Assembly (NCBI GenBank): GCA_944322685.1
Contig: CALUPP010000030.1
Coordinates: 1-59,577 of the forward strand
DNA length: 59,577 nt
Reading direction: 5' to 3'
Source of the DNA: Candidatus Gastranaerophilales bacterium
GTDB lineage: Bacteria; Cyanobacteriota; Vampirovibrionia; Gastranaerophilales; Gastranaerophilaceae
How positions within the stretch are numbered: the stretch's first letter is position 1; every line of letters starts with the position of its first letter. A model generated the notes under the pieces. The model made no database searches. It worked only from the letters and a program-made list of their open reading frames with translations, and was not told the origin of the DNA. Shown piece after piece: positions 24,792-33,063 of the stretch. Made by a program: the position numbers and the translations under genes.

Positions 24792-25100
24792 CTAAAATTC
24801 AATAAATTTATAGATAAAATCAATTTTTTCATCCGACAAATTATCAAGCGAGTTTTTTATCAGTTCAATTTTTTCGTTTTTAGTTTTTAAGTGGCCGAAC
24901 TCAAAAAGACTTTTGATTTCTACGCCTAGTTTTTCCGCTATTTTTGCGATTGTCGGCATTGACGGGTAATGCCTGCCGATTTCAATTGCGCTCAGCGAAC
25001 AAGTTTCAATATCAATTAACTCAGCGAGTTTCTCCTGAGTCAGGCCTCTGGATTTGCGTATTTCTTTTATACGCTTTCCCAATAATTTCTTTTTGTCCAT
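24792..25100 (-). CDS. XRE-family transcriptional regulator
   Basis: A 102-aa protein. The Cro/C1 helix-turn-helix spans about 7-62: RIKEIRKSRGLTQEKLAELI, then SLSAIEIGRHYPSMPTIAKI. The C-terminal 35 residues are a helical tail (KIELIKNSLDNLSDEKIDF) with no peptide-binding domain. It lies 125 bases upstream of the precursor gene on the same strand, across that gene's own promoter, and is the natural candidate to regulate the RiPP operon. No obvious ribosome-binding site precedes its ATG. Confidence 0.9.
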   Translation of the reverse strand: MDKKKLLGKRIKEIRKSRGLTQEKLAELIDIETCSLSAIEIGRHYPSMPTIAKIAEKLGVEIKSLFEFGHLKTKNEKIELIKNSLDNLSDEKIDFIYKFIEF

Positions 25101-25347
25101 TAATATGCTAAATGATTTTTTGACGGAATTTAATGGTTAGCTACGCTTAGTTTTTATATGAAAATATGTAAATAAAACATATATATATTTGTAAAACTCA
25201 TAGTTTTTGTGTAAACTACATGCTGTAAGCGCAGTTACGTACGAGCAATGACAAAGAAAAAGCAGACCGAACCTTATTTAATACTACTTGTTTCTTTTTT
25301 TTTGGTTTTGATTCAGTTAACGGTTTGGTCATTTTTTTAGAGGGAAA

Positions 25348-26235
25348 ATGAAAAATATTTCGATATTTGCACACTACGACAGGGATAATATAATAGATGA
25401 CTATGTGATTTATTATCTCAACGAGTTGAAAAAGGTTTCCGAGAAGGTCATTTTCGTTTCTGATTGTGATTTGTCTAAAAACGAGGTTGCAAAACTTAAT
25501 GGCGTGGCTGATTTTTGGTTTGCGCACAAACATGGTGAATACGATTTTGGTTCATATAAAAGGGGATGGGAAATTGCTCTGAAAAATGGTCTTTTGGAGG
25601 AAGCTGAAACCTTAACTTTTGCAAATGACAGCTGTTATGGGCCCTTTCATCCACTTGCGTCTATTTATGAGGAAATGAGTGCTAGAGATTGTGATTTTTG
25701 GGGCATGACAAGCAACAAAAATTGTCTTGAGGGAAAATATTACCCTTGTATGGCGTCGGGTGACCGGCATATGCAATCGTATTTTATGGTTTTCAAAAAA
25801 CAGGTTTTTAAAAGCAAAATTTTTGAAAATTTTATTGGATCCATAAAAAAAGAACCTGACAAGTTCAACGTGGTTGAAAAATATGAGATAGGTTTGAGCT
25901 CTTTATTGTGTGAAAAGGGGTTTAAGTATGCTTGTGTTTATGCCTCGGACATTGCAGAGTACAATTTGGCGGATGTTTTGTGCAGATTTGAGTGTGAGCC
26001 GTTTATTTTTATGAAACGTACACTTTTAAAAGCTGTCTATTTTGTACCTTTTTTGCATTCTTTCTTGCATAAAATCAAATCATGCTATGACGTGGATTTT
26101 TTAATCAAAAATTTGAAAAGAACCAGACGTTTTAGGAATTTTGATATCAGGTATGCCAGAAAACAGTTGATAAGAGTTCATTTGCAAGAGCGTCGGATAT
26201 TTTTGTTGGGCAGGTGGGTTAGTTTTGGAGAATAA
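25348..26235 (+). CDS. RgpF-family (rhamnan synthesis F) glycosyltransferase
   Basis: A 295-aa protein. The start MKNISIFAHYDRDNIIDDYV and the pattern VSDCDLSKNE, FGSYKRGWE, LTFANDSCYGPFHPL and DFWGMTSN are those of the rhamnan synthesis protein F domain, used in polymerising or decorating rhamnose-containing surface polysaccharides. No membrane anchor. The C-terminus is very basic (RRFRNFDIRYARKQ). AGAGGG precedes the ATG. It opens the surface-glycan island, with base composition closer to the host than the genes after it. Confidence 0.88.
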   Translation: MKNISIFAHYDRDNIIDDYVIYYLNELKKVSEKVIFVSDCDLSKNEVAKLNGVADFWFAHKHGEYDFGSYKRGWEIALKNGLLEEAETLTFANDSCYGPFHPLASIYEEMSARDCDFWGMTSNKNCLEGKYYPCMASGDRHMQSYFMVFKKQVFKSKIFENFIGSIKKEPDKFNVVEKYEIGLSSLLCEKGFKYACVYASDIAEYNLADVLCRFECEPFIFMKRTLLKAVYFVPFLHSFLHKIKSCYDVDFLIKNLKRTRRFRNFDIRYARKQLIRVHLQERRIFLLGRWVSFGE

Positions 26236-26236
26236 T

Positions 26237-27370
26237 ATGAGAATACCTTTTAATAAACCTTATTGTTCAATTATGGGTATCGAAAATATAATTGATTCTA
26301 TTTGCTGTGGAAAAATTTCTGGTGATGGAAAGTATACAAAACTGTGTAATGAGTGGTTCCAAAAGAAATTAGAAAGAAAAGTTCTAATAACACATTCTTG
26401 TACTGCTGCATTAGAAATGATGGGATTACTGGCTGACCTTGGACCGGGCGATGAGATCATATTACCATCTTTTACTTTTGTATCGACGGCAAATGCAATT
26501 ATTTTAAGAGGAGCTACGCCAGTATTTGTTGATATTAAGCCTACGACATTGAATATTGATGAAAATCTTATAGAGCAAGCTATATCTTCTAAAACTCGTG
26601 CAATATTTGTTGTTCATTATGCTGGTGTCGGGTGCGACATGGATGAAATTATTAGAATTGCTCGAAAATATAATCTTTATGTTATGGAAGATGCCGCACA
26701 AGGGTTTGGTGCATTTTATAAAGAAAAGCCATTGGGTACAATAGGAGATTTAGGTTGTTTGAGTTTTCATGAAACTAAAAATATAATATCAGGAGAAGGT
26801 GGCTGTTTGATATTAAATAATCCAAATTTTATTGAAAGAGCAGAAATTATAAGAGAAAAGGGGACAAATCGTACCAAATTTTTTAGAGGTGAAATTGACA
26901 AGTATACTTGGGTTGATATCGGTTCATCCTATTTACCATCGGACATGATAAGTGCATATTTGTATGCCCAATTGGAAGAATCAGATAAAATTTTAAATCA
27001 TAGAATTAAATTATGGAATTTATATAATAATTTTTTTGAAATTTATGAGCGTAAGGGCTATATAAAACGACCTTATATCCCTGCATATTGTAGACATAAT
27101 GCTCATATTTATTATATTTTATTTGAGAATTTTAATAAACGGTGTTTATTTATTGAATATCTGAAAAAAAATAAGATTCACTCTGTATTTCACTATGTTC
27201 CCCTGCACAGTGCTCCAGCTGGGAAAAAATATGGAAAAATTGCTTCAGAAATGGATATAACAAACAGAGTGTCCGATACGTTGGTGAGAATGCCATTATT
27301 TTATCAATTAGATGATGAAATTGAGAGAATATTTGAAGTAATTGAAAAATTTTTTAAGGAGGCTTTTTAG
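26237..27370 (+). CDS. DegT/DnrJ/EryC1/StrS sugar aminotransferase (WecE-like)
   Basis: A 377-aa PLP enzyme that aminates a nucleotide-linked keto-deoxysugar, with dTDP-4-amino-4,6-dideoxygalactose (WecE/RffA) as the closest type by look. It has THSCTAALE, EDAAQGFGA (cofactor Asp) and the Schiff-base lysine in SFHETKN (Lys181). The start ATG at 26237 follows GGAG one base after the upstream stop. The DNA becomes strikingly AT-rich here. A neighbouring N-acetyltransferase (28682-29170) could act on its product. Confidence 0.92.
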   Translation: MRIPFNKPYCSIMGIENIIDSICCGKISGDGKYTKLCNEWFQKKLERKVLITHSCTAALEMMGLLADLGPGDEIILPSFTFVSTANAIILRGATPVFVDIKPTTLNIDENLIEQAISSKTRAIFVVHYAGVGCDMDEIIRIARKYNLYVMEDAAQGFGAFYKEKPLGTIGDLGCLSFHETKNIISGEGGCLILNNPNFIERAEIIREKGTNRTKFFRGEIDKYTWVDIGSSYLPSDMISAYLYAQLEESDKILNHRIKLWNLYNNFFEIYERKGYIKRPYIPAYCRHNAHIYYILFENFNKRCLFIEYLKKNKIHSVFHYVPLHSAPAGKKYGKIASEMDITNRVSDTLVRMPLFYQLDDEIERIFEVIEKFFKEAF

Positions 27371-28689
27371 TGCTGCTTATAAAAAAAATCTATTTAACAC
27401 TGGCTTTTTTAATATGTTTTTTTAAAAAACAAAATAATTTGGCATTAAAAATATGTCAAAAATTGATAGAAAAAAGCTATTTTATACCGAAAAAACGTAT
27501 TCTTAACTATGATAGTATGATTTGTAATATAGGAACAAATATAATTCTATCTAATAATTCATTTATAAGTGATGGTTTTTCAGAAAAAGAATTATATAAA
27601 CCGGAGCCAAATAAACTTCTGGTTTTAAATTCAGAAATTTATGACATGGGTGGACATACAGAAGCAATCCTCCATTTTGTTGAAACATTCAAAAATGAAT
27701 ACTGCATTGATTTTTTGATTACCAGCCTGTATAACTCTAGTAAGGCATTAGCTCCTGTCAAATCTTTGCTTATAAAAAATGCTGTTAATTCATATATGGA
27801 AATGCCTGTTGATATGGATTATGAAAATAAAATTTTGGAGCTATTTAAAATTATAATTGCAAATAGATATTCCGTGATTTTTGTTAATATGCATATGCAA
27901 GATGTTGTATCTTGTGCGATTTTGGGTGTTTTGCATAAATATACCGGAATAAAAATTATATTTTTTAATCATGCGGATCACATGTTTTCATTAGGTACAA
28001 GTTTTGCCGATTTAATTTTAACCAGAGTTAAAAATAAAAAAGCCCTGTCTCCATATCTTTCGAATAATAAAAATGTTAAACAGATAGTTTTTTGTGTAAA
28101 TCAAAAGGATAAAAGCAAAATTAAAACACAATCATTAAAGTTAAGACAAATGTTAAATATTCCAGAGAATGCTTTTGTTACTTTAAGTGGTGCTGATTCT
28201 TTCAAGTTTGGTAAGACATATTTTAAACTCATTAAAAAAATTTTAAAAAAGCATGAGAATGTCTATCATGTCTGCATTTCAAATTTTTCTAATAAAGATA
28301 AAAAAAAGATAAAAAAATATTTATGTGAAGAACAAAGATTTAGATTGTTAGAATATGTTACTGATTTTGATCAATATATTTGTATGAGCGATTTGTTTAT
28401 TGATAGTTATACACAGGGTTGTGCCTTAACGTTGATTGACTGCATAAAATGTTCAACCCCTGTTGTTGTCAGAGTGAATGAACAAGAACCACTAAAATCT
28501 TTTGAAAGTTATTTATTTGATTATGAATTCAAAGGTCGCAATTTAGAAGAAATGTATGAAAAAATTTCATTATTAGTGACAAATCCTGAAAAATACAAGA
28601 TTGCAGTGCAAGATGTGCAAAGGATTTTTAAGAATAATTATGACATTGAAGCAGTTAGATTGAAATATAGAGAGATTTTTAATGCTTAA
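27370..28689 (+). CDS. GT-B type glycosyltransferase (439 aa)
   Basis: Begins with GTG sharing one base with the upstream stop (TAGTG), seven bases after GGAGG. The N-terminal half holds SEIYDMGGHTEAILHFVE, the donor/acceptor loop of GT4-like transferases. The C-terminal half has a nucleotide-sugar-binding Rossmann fold with ECIS-type residues replaced by SYTQGCALTLIDCIKCSTPV, followed by a C-terminal helix ending in KYREIF. Likely builds a cell-surface glycan. Donor and acceptor unknown. It contains long A/T-rich runs. Confidence 0.72.
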   Translation: MLLIKKIYLTLAFLICFFKKQNNLALKICQKLIEKSYFIPKKRILNYDSMICNIGTNIILSNNSFISDGFSEKELYKPEPNKLLVLNSEIYDMGGHTEAILHFVETFKNEYCIDFLITSLYNSSKALAPVKSLLIKNAVNSYMEMPVDMDYENKILELFKIIIANRYSVIFVNMHMQDVVSCAILGVLHKYTGIKIIFFNHADHMFSLGTSFADLILTRVKNKKALSPYLSNNKNVKQIVFCVNQKDKSKIKTQSLKLRQMLNIPENAFVTLSGADSFKFGKTYFKLIKKILKKHENVYHVCISNFSNKDKKKIKKYLCEEQRFRLLEYVTDFDQYICMSDLFIDSYTQGCALTLIDCIKCSTPVVVRVNEQEPLKSFESYLFDYEFKGRNLEEMYEKISLLVTNPEKYKIAVQDVQRIFKNNYDIEAVRLKYREIFNA

Positions 28690-29170
28690 ACTTGTTAATT
28701 TTATAGATGAATCATTTGACAAACAGTATAATACTTTGTTATGGCGTAATTCGGAATGTGTGTCTAAATATTTTTTGATTAAATCAATTAATCCAGAAGT
28801 ACATATAAAATGGCTGGAAAGTTTACACGAAAGTAAGCCTGTAAATATAGCTTTTTTCATAAATTATAAAAATGAAGATGTTGGCGTTACATATTTTAAA
28901 CATATTAATTACAATAATAAAATTGCCGATTGGGGTATATATATTTATAAGATTGAAGCTAGAAACAAGGGAATAGGCTCAATTGTTCTTAAAAATTGTA
29001 TTAAGTATGCAAAAGATGAGTTAAATCTTGATGAGTTGTATCTTGATGTATTGAGCTCCAATCATAGAGCAATAAAGTTGTATGAAAATATGGGATTTTG
29101 TGTGTTATCAAAAAACAATAATGTAATTAGGTACAGAAAAAATTTGAAAGGGAGAAGTTATGATAACTAG
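28682..29170 (+). CDS. GNAT-family N-acetyltransferase, sugar-modifying (PseH/WecD-like)
   Basis: A 162-aa protein overlapping the preceding gene by eight bases. It has the acetyl-CoA loop ARNKGIGSIVLKNCI, then LDVLSSNHRAIKLYENMGF, as in acetyltransferases that acetylate the amino group of nucleotide-linked 4-amino-deoxysugars. Given the aminotransferase two genes upstream, the likely product is a dTDP- or UDP-N-acetyl-4-amino-deoxyhexose. The start ATG lies within the end of the previous gene. Confidence 0.85.
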   Translation: MLKLVNFIDESFDKQYNTLLWRNSECVSKYFLIKSINPEVHIKWLESLHESKPVNIAFFINYKNEDVGVTYFKHINYNNKIADWGIYIYKIEARNKGIGSIVLKNCIKYAKDELNLDELYLDVLSSNHRAIKLYENMGFCVLSKNNNVIRYRKNLKGRSYDN

Positions 29171-29996
29171 GTTATTAAAACAAGTTAAAAAGAATATTGA
29201 AAAAAAAGACGATTCAAGTATAAGTATTGCCAAAAAACATGTGAGAGATATTTTGGTAAAGCAAGGTTTTATTTTTGAATCCGGTATTCTTACAACTCCT
29301 GATGGCATTAAATTTCAAGATGAAAATTCAGTTTTTGAAGTGCACGAAGTTTTTGCGCAAAATGATTACAATTTTTTTATAAAAGAAAACAAAGATACGG
29401 TAGTATTTGATGTCGGAATGAACATGGCCGCTTCTACGTTATATTTTGCAAAAATAAAAAATGTAAAGAAAGTTTATGCATTTGAGCCTTTTTTGCCCAC
29501 AGCTGCGGAAGGAATAAAAAATATTAATTTAAATCCAGATTTAGCACAGAAGATAGATGTGTTTAAATTTGGGCTCGGTAGTGAAGATAAGATTATTGAA
29601 ATGCCTTATGTTAAAGAAGCTAGTAGCTGTATGTCAACTACACAAAATGTTTTTTTGTTAAACAATGATTTGCAATCTTTTAAAGTAAGAGATATAGAAA
29701 AATTGGAAATCAAAAGTGCATCAAAAGTATTTGGTAAACTGATTGAAAAAGAATGTATAAATGTTTTAAAGATAGATACAGAGGGAGCTGAGTATGAAAT
29801 TTTTGAAGATTTGGATGAAAATGGGTTATTGAAAAGTTTTAAAATAGTAATGCTTGAATATCACTATAAATCACCCGATGAGCTGGAAATACGCCTTAAA
29901 AATAATGATTTTGTTGTTTTTTATAGAACAAATCCAATAAAAAAAGGTGAAAAGGTGGGTATGATGGTTGCGGTTGCGATGAAAGGGTGTGAATAA
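29160..29996 (+). CDS. FkbM-family methyltransferase
   Basis: A 278-aa SAM-dependent methyltransferase. Motif I FDVGMNMAAST (about 83-93), the acidic loop YAFEPF, and the FkbM-typical VLKIDTEGAEYEIFEDL at about 202-218 are clear. Members methylate hydroxyls of glycans or polyketides. Here the target is presumably the surface glycan. GAGAAG precedes the ATG, which overlaps the GNAT gene by 11 bases. Confidence 0.88.
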   Translation: MITRLLKQVKKNIEKKDDSSISIAKKHVRDILVKQGFIFESGILTTPDGIKFQDENSVFEVHEVFAQNDYNFFIKENKDTVVFDVGMNMAASTLYFAKIKNVKKVYAFEPFLPTAAEGIKNINLNPDLAQKIDVFKFGLGSEDKIIEMPYVKEASSCMSTTQNVFLLNNDLQSFKVRDIEKLEIKSASKVFGKLIEKECINVLKIDTEGAEYEIFEDLDENGLLKSFKIVMLEYHYKSPDELEIRLKNNDFVVFYRTNPIKKGEKVGMMVAVAMKGCE

Positions 29997-29997
29997 A

Positions 29998-30876
29998 ATG
30001 GGATTGAAAAAATTATTAAAAAATCTACATTATCTTTCTAAAATAAATTTACAACAAAAAAGCACAGAGTGGGGTATCAATCAACAACAGATTGATGATA
30101 TTGTTATTGAATCAATGGATGGTAGCACAAATTACAGATTTTTGGATATAAAAAATTTTGAAGAAACAATAAATAAACTCGTTGAAACAGAAGCTTCAAT
30201 TGTAAGATTTGGTGACGGTGAACTTAATCTAATTATGGGAAATGATATAGATTTTCAAAAAAGTTCTCCAAATCTACAAAAAGCTTTAATTAATGTTTTA
30301 TCTTCTCATAATGAAAATTTATTAATAGCCATTCCTAAATCGATTTACTCAAATAAATTAAATATGCAAGAAATCCCTAAAAATTTTTGGCGTAGTAATG
30401 GATATTTATATCGTAATATTGTAGAAAAATATATAAATAAAAGTTTAACATATTATTCTGTGGAAATAAGTCAATTTTATGCTGCATACAAAGAAATTGA
30501 TTGTGGGTATTATTTTGATAAATTGAAAAATATTTGGAAAAATAAAGATATTTGTATTATTTGTGGTGAATCTGTTTTTAATAAAATTAGATTTAATATA
30601 TTTGAAACTGCCAACAGTATTGAATATTGTTACGCACCGGCTAAAAATGCATTTGAATGTTATGACAATATTTTAAATAATTCCTTAAAAATAGATAAAA
30701 AACGAATAATTATTGGAATTTTAGGGCCAACATCTTGTGTTTTGGGGCTGGATTTATTTCTTGCAGGTTATCGATTTTTAGATTTAGGGCATATTGCAAA
30801 ATCTTATGATTGGTATTCAAGAAAAATTTTTTCTTTAGATAAAAAAGCCTTAACTGAATTTTTTGATCCTGATTAG
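29998..30876 (+). CDS. GT-D fold glycosyltransferase (SP_1767/DUF1792 type)
   Basis: A 292-aa protein. IVRFGDGELNLI (about 68-79) and the terminal DLGHIAKSYDWY match the conserved ends of the GT-D fold domain first described in streptococcal glycosyltransferases (the former DUF1792). The middle (ICIICGESVFNKI, IIIGILGPTSCVLGLDL) is the Rossmann-like core. It probably adds a sugar to a glycoprotein or glycan. The ATG at 29998 was preferred over an upstream GTG at 29989 that overlaps the previous stop. It is very AT-rich. Confidence 0.82.
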   Translation: MGLKKLLKNLHYLSKINLQQKSTEWGINQQQIDDIVIESMDGSTNYRFLDIKNFEETINKLVETEASIVRFGDGELNLIMGNDIDFQKSSPNLQKALINVLSSHNENLLIAIPKSIYSNKLNMQEIPKNFWRSNGYLYRNIVEKYINKSLTYYSVEISQFYAAYKEIDCGYYFDKLKNIWKNKDICIICGESVFNKIRFNIFETANSIEYCYAPAKNAFECYDNILNNSLKIDKKRIIIGILGPTSCVLGLDLFLAGYRFLDLGHIAKSYDWYSRKIFSLDKKALTEFFDPD

Positions 30877-30893
30877 GAGAAGTTGGAGTAAAT

Positions 30894-31637
30894 ATGAAAA
30901 AATATGATTTGATTTATTCTCTTGGCGCGGATTGTGCATGTGCTACTTATTTAAAAATCAATAATTTAAGACTTTATTCTGGGCCTTTTGATTGGTTAAC
31001 TCATTGTAAATTTAGTACAAGAATGAAATTAATACTAAATAATTTTGAAGAATTTTTAAATATAGAGGATTTACGGCCATTAGAAAAAGATTTGAGTATA
31101 CACAATGATAATAATTGTGATTATTATGAAAATATTAAAAATGGTATTTGGTTCTATCATGATTTTCCTTGTGGAGTGCCATTGAAACAAAGTTATTCTG
31201 TTGTAAAAGAGAAATATAACAGAAGAATAAAGCGGTTTTATAAGTTAATTAATAAAAAGAAAAATATATTATTGGTGTGGTTTGCTCATAATCAAATTAC
31301 TCCTGATGAAACCATTATTCAGCTATGTAACAATGTTATGCAGAAATTTGAAAAATCAATTGATTTTTTGATTATAGAAAATAATAGTGGTATAGAGTCA
31401 GGGGTTATCCAAATAAGGTGGCTTTCCGAACATATTATGATATGTAATTTAAATTCTGTAAGCTATGATGAAAATGGTAGAATAACGACTTTGGGAAATG
31501 AATATATTTGCAATAAAGTATTTCAAGCAATTTGTTTAAGAAAGTCATCTTATGGGGTATTAAAAAATTTTTTCATAAAATTTATATGCCTTTTTTTGCC
31601 TAGTAAAAGCCTAAGAAGAATAATGAAAAACCTATAA
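30894..31637 (+). CDS. DUF1796 family protein (putative papain-like cysteine peptidase)
   Basis: A 247-aa protein. The start YSLGADCACATYLKINNLR, followed by SGPFDWL, matches the DUF1796 N-terminus, whose conserved Cys (here in ADCACA) and later His (WFYHDFP, WFAHNQ) led to its annotation as a possible cysteine peptidase. The family is often found beside surface-polysaccharide genes, as here. GGAG precedes the ATG. It ends the AT-rich island and overlaps the convergent porin gene by six bases. Confidence 0.82.
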   Translation: MKKYDLIYSLGADCACATYLKINNLRLYSGPFDWLTHCKFSTRMKLILNNFEEFLNIEDLRPLEKDLSIHNDNNCDYYENIKNGIWFYHDFPCGVPLKQSYSVVKEKYNRRIKRFYKLINKKKNILLVWFAHNQITPDETIIQLCNNVMQKFEKSIDFLIIENNSGIESGVIQIRWLSEHIMICNLNSVSYDENGRITTLGNEYICNKVFQAICLRKSSYGVLKNFFIKFICLFLPSKSLRRIMKNL

Positions 31638-32924
31638 CACCACCTGCGTCCCCATCATGAGCCTGTGAGCGTCGACGGCGGAGTCGTTTTGGCAGTAGAC
31701 GTAGTTGAAAATCAATTTCAGCGCCTGCCCTTTGATATAGTAGTTTGCGCCGAGGGTGTATTCTCGCTGGTTGTTGTTTTGCTTTTGCCGGTTCGGGTCA
31801 AACTGGTCATAGCGGGCGAGAATCTCGAGCTTTTTGGTTAAATGATAGCCCACGGTTACGAACAGACCTTGAGAGCGGTTTCTTGTCAAACCGGAACCGC
31901 CATTTGAACCGTTTGCGTATGCATATTCAAATTTTGTCCAGAATTTTTTGTAATCATAGCCCGCATAAGCGCTTGTCATGTTGTAGCTGACATTGTGCTT
32001 GCTGCCTGACTGAATTCCTGCGCCGGTGACGAGTTTTCCCCATCTTCCGTCGGTTTTTCCGAGCGGTTTTATATTTACCCACAAATCGCATTCATGCCCC
32101 GGGAAAAATGAGGTGAAATTCGTGGAAGAACTATAAATACCTGCATCATAATCAACCAATGAATAGTCGCCGCGAACGCGCAAACCGAATTTTCTCATGT
32201 TTGCAAGGTTTCTGGAAATCTGGGAGCGGTTTATAAACGCAAGGGTATAAGGCGATTGCGCTCCTTCGATTCCGACGCCTGGTCTTGAGTTGCCGACGAG
32301 TATTCTTGTGTGTGCAAGACGTGTTGATTCTATGTATAAATCCTGAAAAAACGGTTCCATAAACGGTAGATGGCTGCTTCTGTGCGTAGGGTCAAGCATT
32401 ATGCGAAAATTTTCTTTCCCGCCCTTGAATTTTCCGTCAATCAGTATGTTAATCAACCCCACATCGAACTTTGAATCCGTGTCGCCGCGCTCTGGAATGG
32501 TTGTGTTAAAGTTCATCTGATATGCCGACCAAATGTGTAGGCTTTCGAGCGCTCCTTTTTCAAAATGCCAGGTCAGCTGGTTTTTTAAAAGCTGAGATGG
32601 CACGTCTGTGCGTTCAATTTCAAGATTATAAACGTGTTTGGCTGTTTCGGCCATTGAACTGAACAAATTAAAACGTGGACGTGCATAATCAGGGGCAGAA
32701 GCTGCACTTACGGTCGATGCATCGTGGGTTGGGGCCGATTCTTCGTAAACGGAACCGTCATCAAGCGGCCGTACAGTTGTATCATCGGCTTCATTTTCGT
32801 CAAGAATTACATCAATGAATGATTTGCTGCCATTTGTATCAAGAGTTATTACGTCCGGAACGGCTGATTTTGCCTGCGGACACAGTAATAATGTTATTAA
32901 TAGTGAAAATATAATCTTTTTCAT
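31632..32924 (-). CDS. Outer-membrane porin (OprO/P-like beta-barrel)
   Basis: A 430-aa protein. A clear signal peptide (MKKIIFSLLITLLLCPQAKSA, cleavage after about residue 20) leads into a Thr/Asp-rich linker (DENEADDTTVRPLDDG). From about 110 a 16-18-stranded barrel pattern of alternating aromatic residues follows, with short turns such as DQFDPNRQKQNNNQ, ending in MGTQVVL without the usual terminal Phe. It resembles phosphate-selective porins. It shows that the cell has an outer membrane. The substrate cannot be assigned. A G-rich upstream stretch (32940-32990) precedes the ATG. Confidence 0.85.
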   Translation of the reverse strand: MKKIIFSLLITLLLCPQAKSAVPDVITLDTNGSKSFIDVILDENEADDTTVRPLDDGSVYEESAPTHDASTVSAASAPDYARPRFNLFSSMAETAKHVYNLEIERTDVPSQLLKNQLTWHFEKGALESLHIWSAYQMNFNTTIPERGDTDSKFDVGLINILIDGKFKGGKENFRIMLDPTHRSSHLPFMEPFFQDLYIESTRLAHTRILVGNSRPGVGIEGAQSPYTLAFINRSQISRNLANMRKFGLRVRGDYSLVDYDAGIYSSSTNFTSFFPGHECDLWVNIKPLGKTDGRWGKLVTGAGIQSGSKHNVSYNMTSAYAGYDYKKFWTKFEYAYANGSNGGSGLTRNRSQGLFVTVGYHLTKKLEILARYDQFDPNRQKQNNNQREYTLGANYYIKGQALKLIFNYVYCQNDSAVDAHRLMMGTQVVL

Positions 32925-33024
32925 TTTTCCTGCGGGTTTGCCCCTGTCTGCCCTTTGGAGCAGTTTCCGCCCTTGATAATGGGTGAAAATTTCGAGGGAA
33001 TTAAATAATATTATATTTGTTAAA

Positions 33025-33055
33025 TGAAAAAATGGCGGGTATTTCGCCCGCCGCT
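33025..33055 (-). terminator. Rho-independent terminator of the formate/nitrite channel gene
   Basis: GGCGGG (33034-33039) pairs with CCCGCC (33047-33052). Read on the minus strand the hairpin is followed by ATTTTTTC. Confidence 0.8.
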
Positions 33056-33063
33056 TAGTTTAG

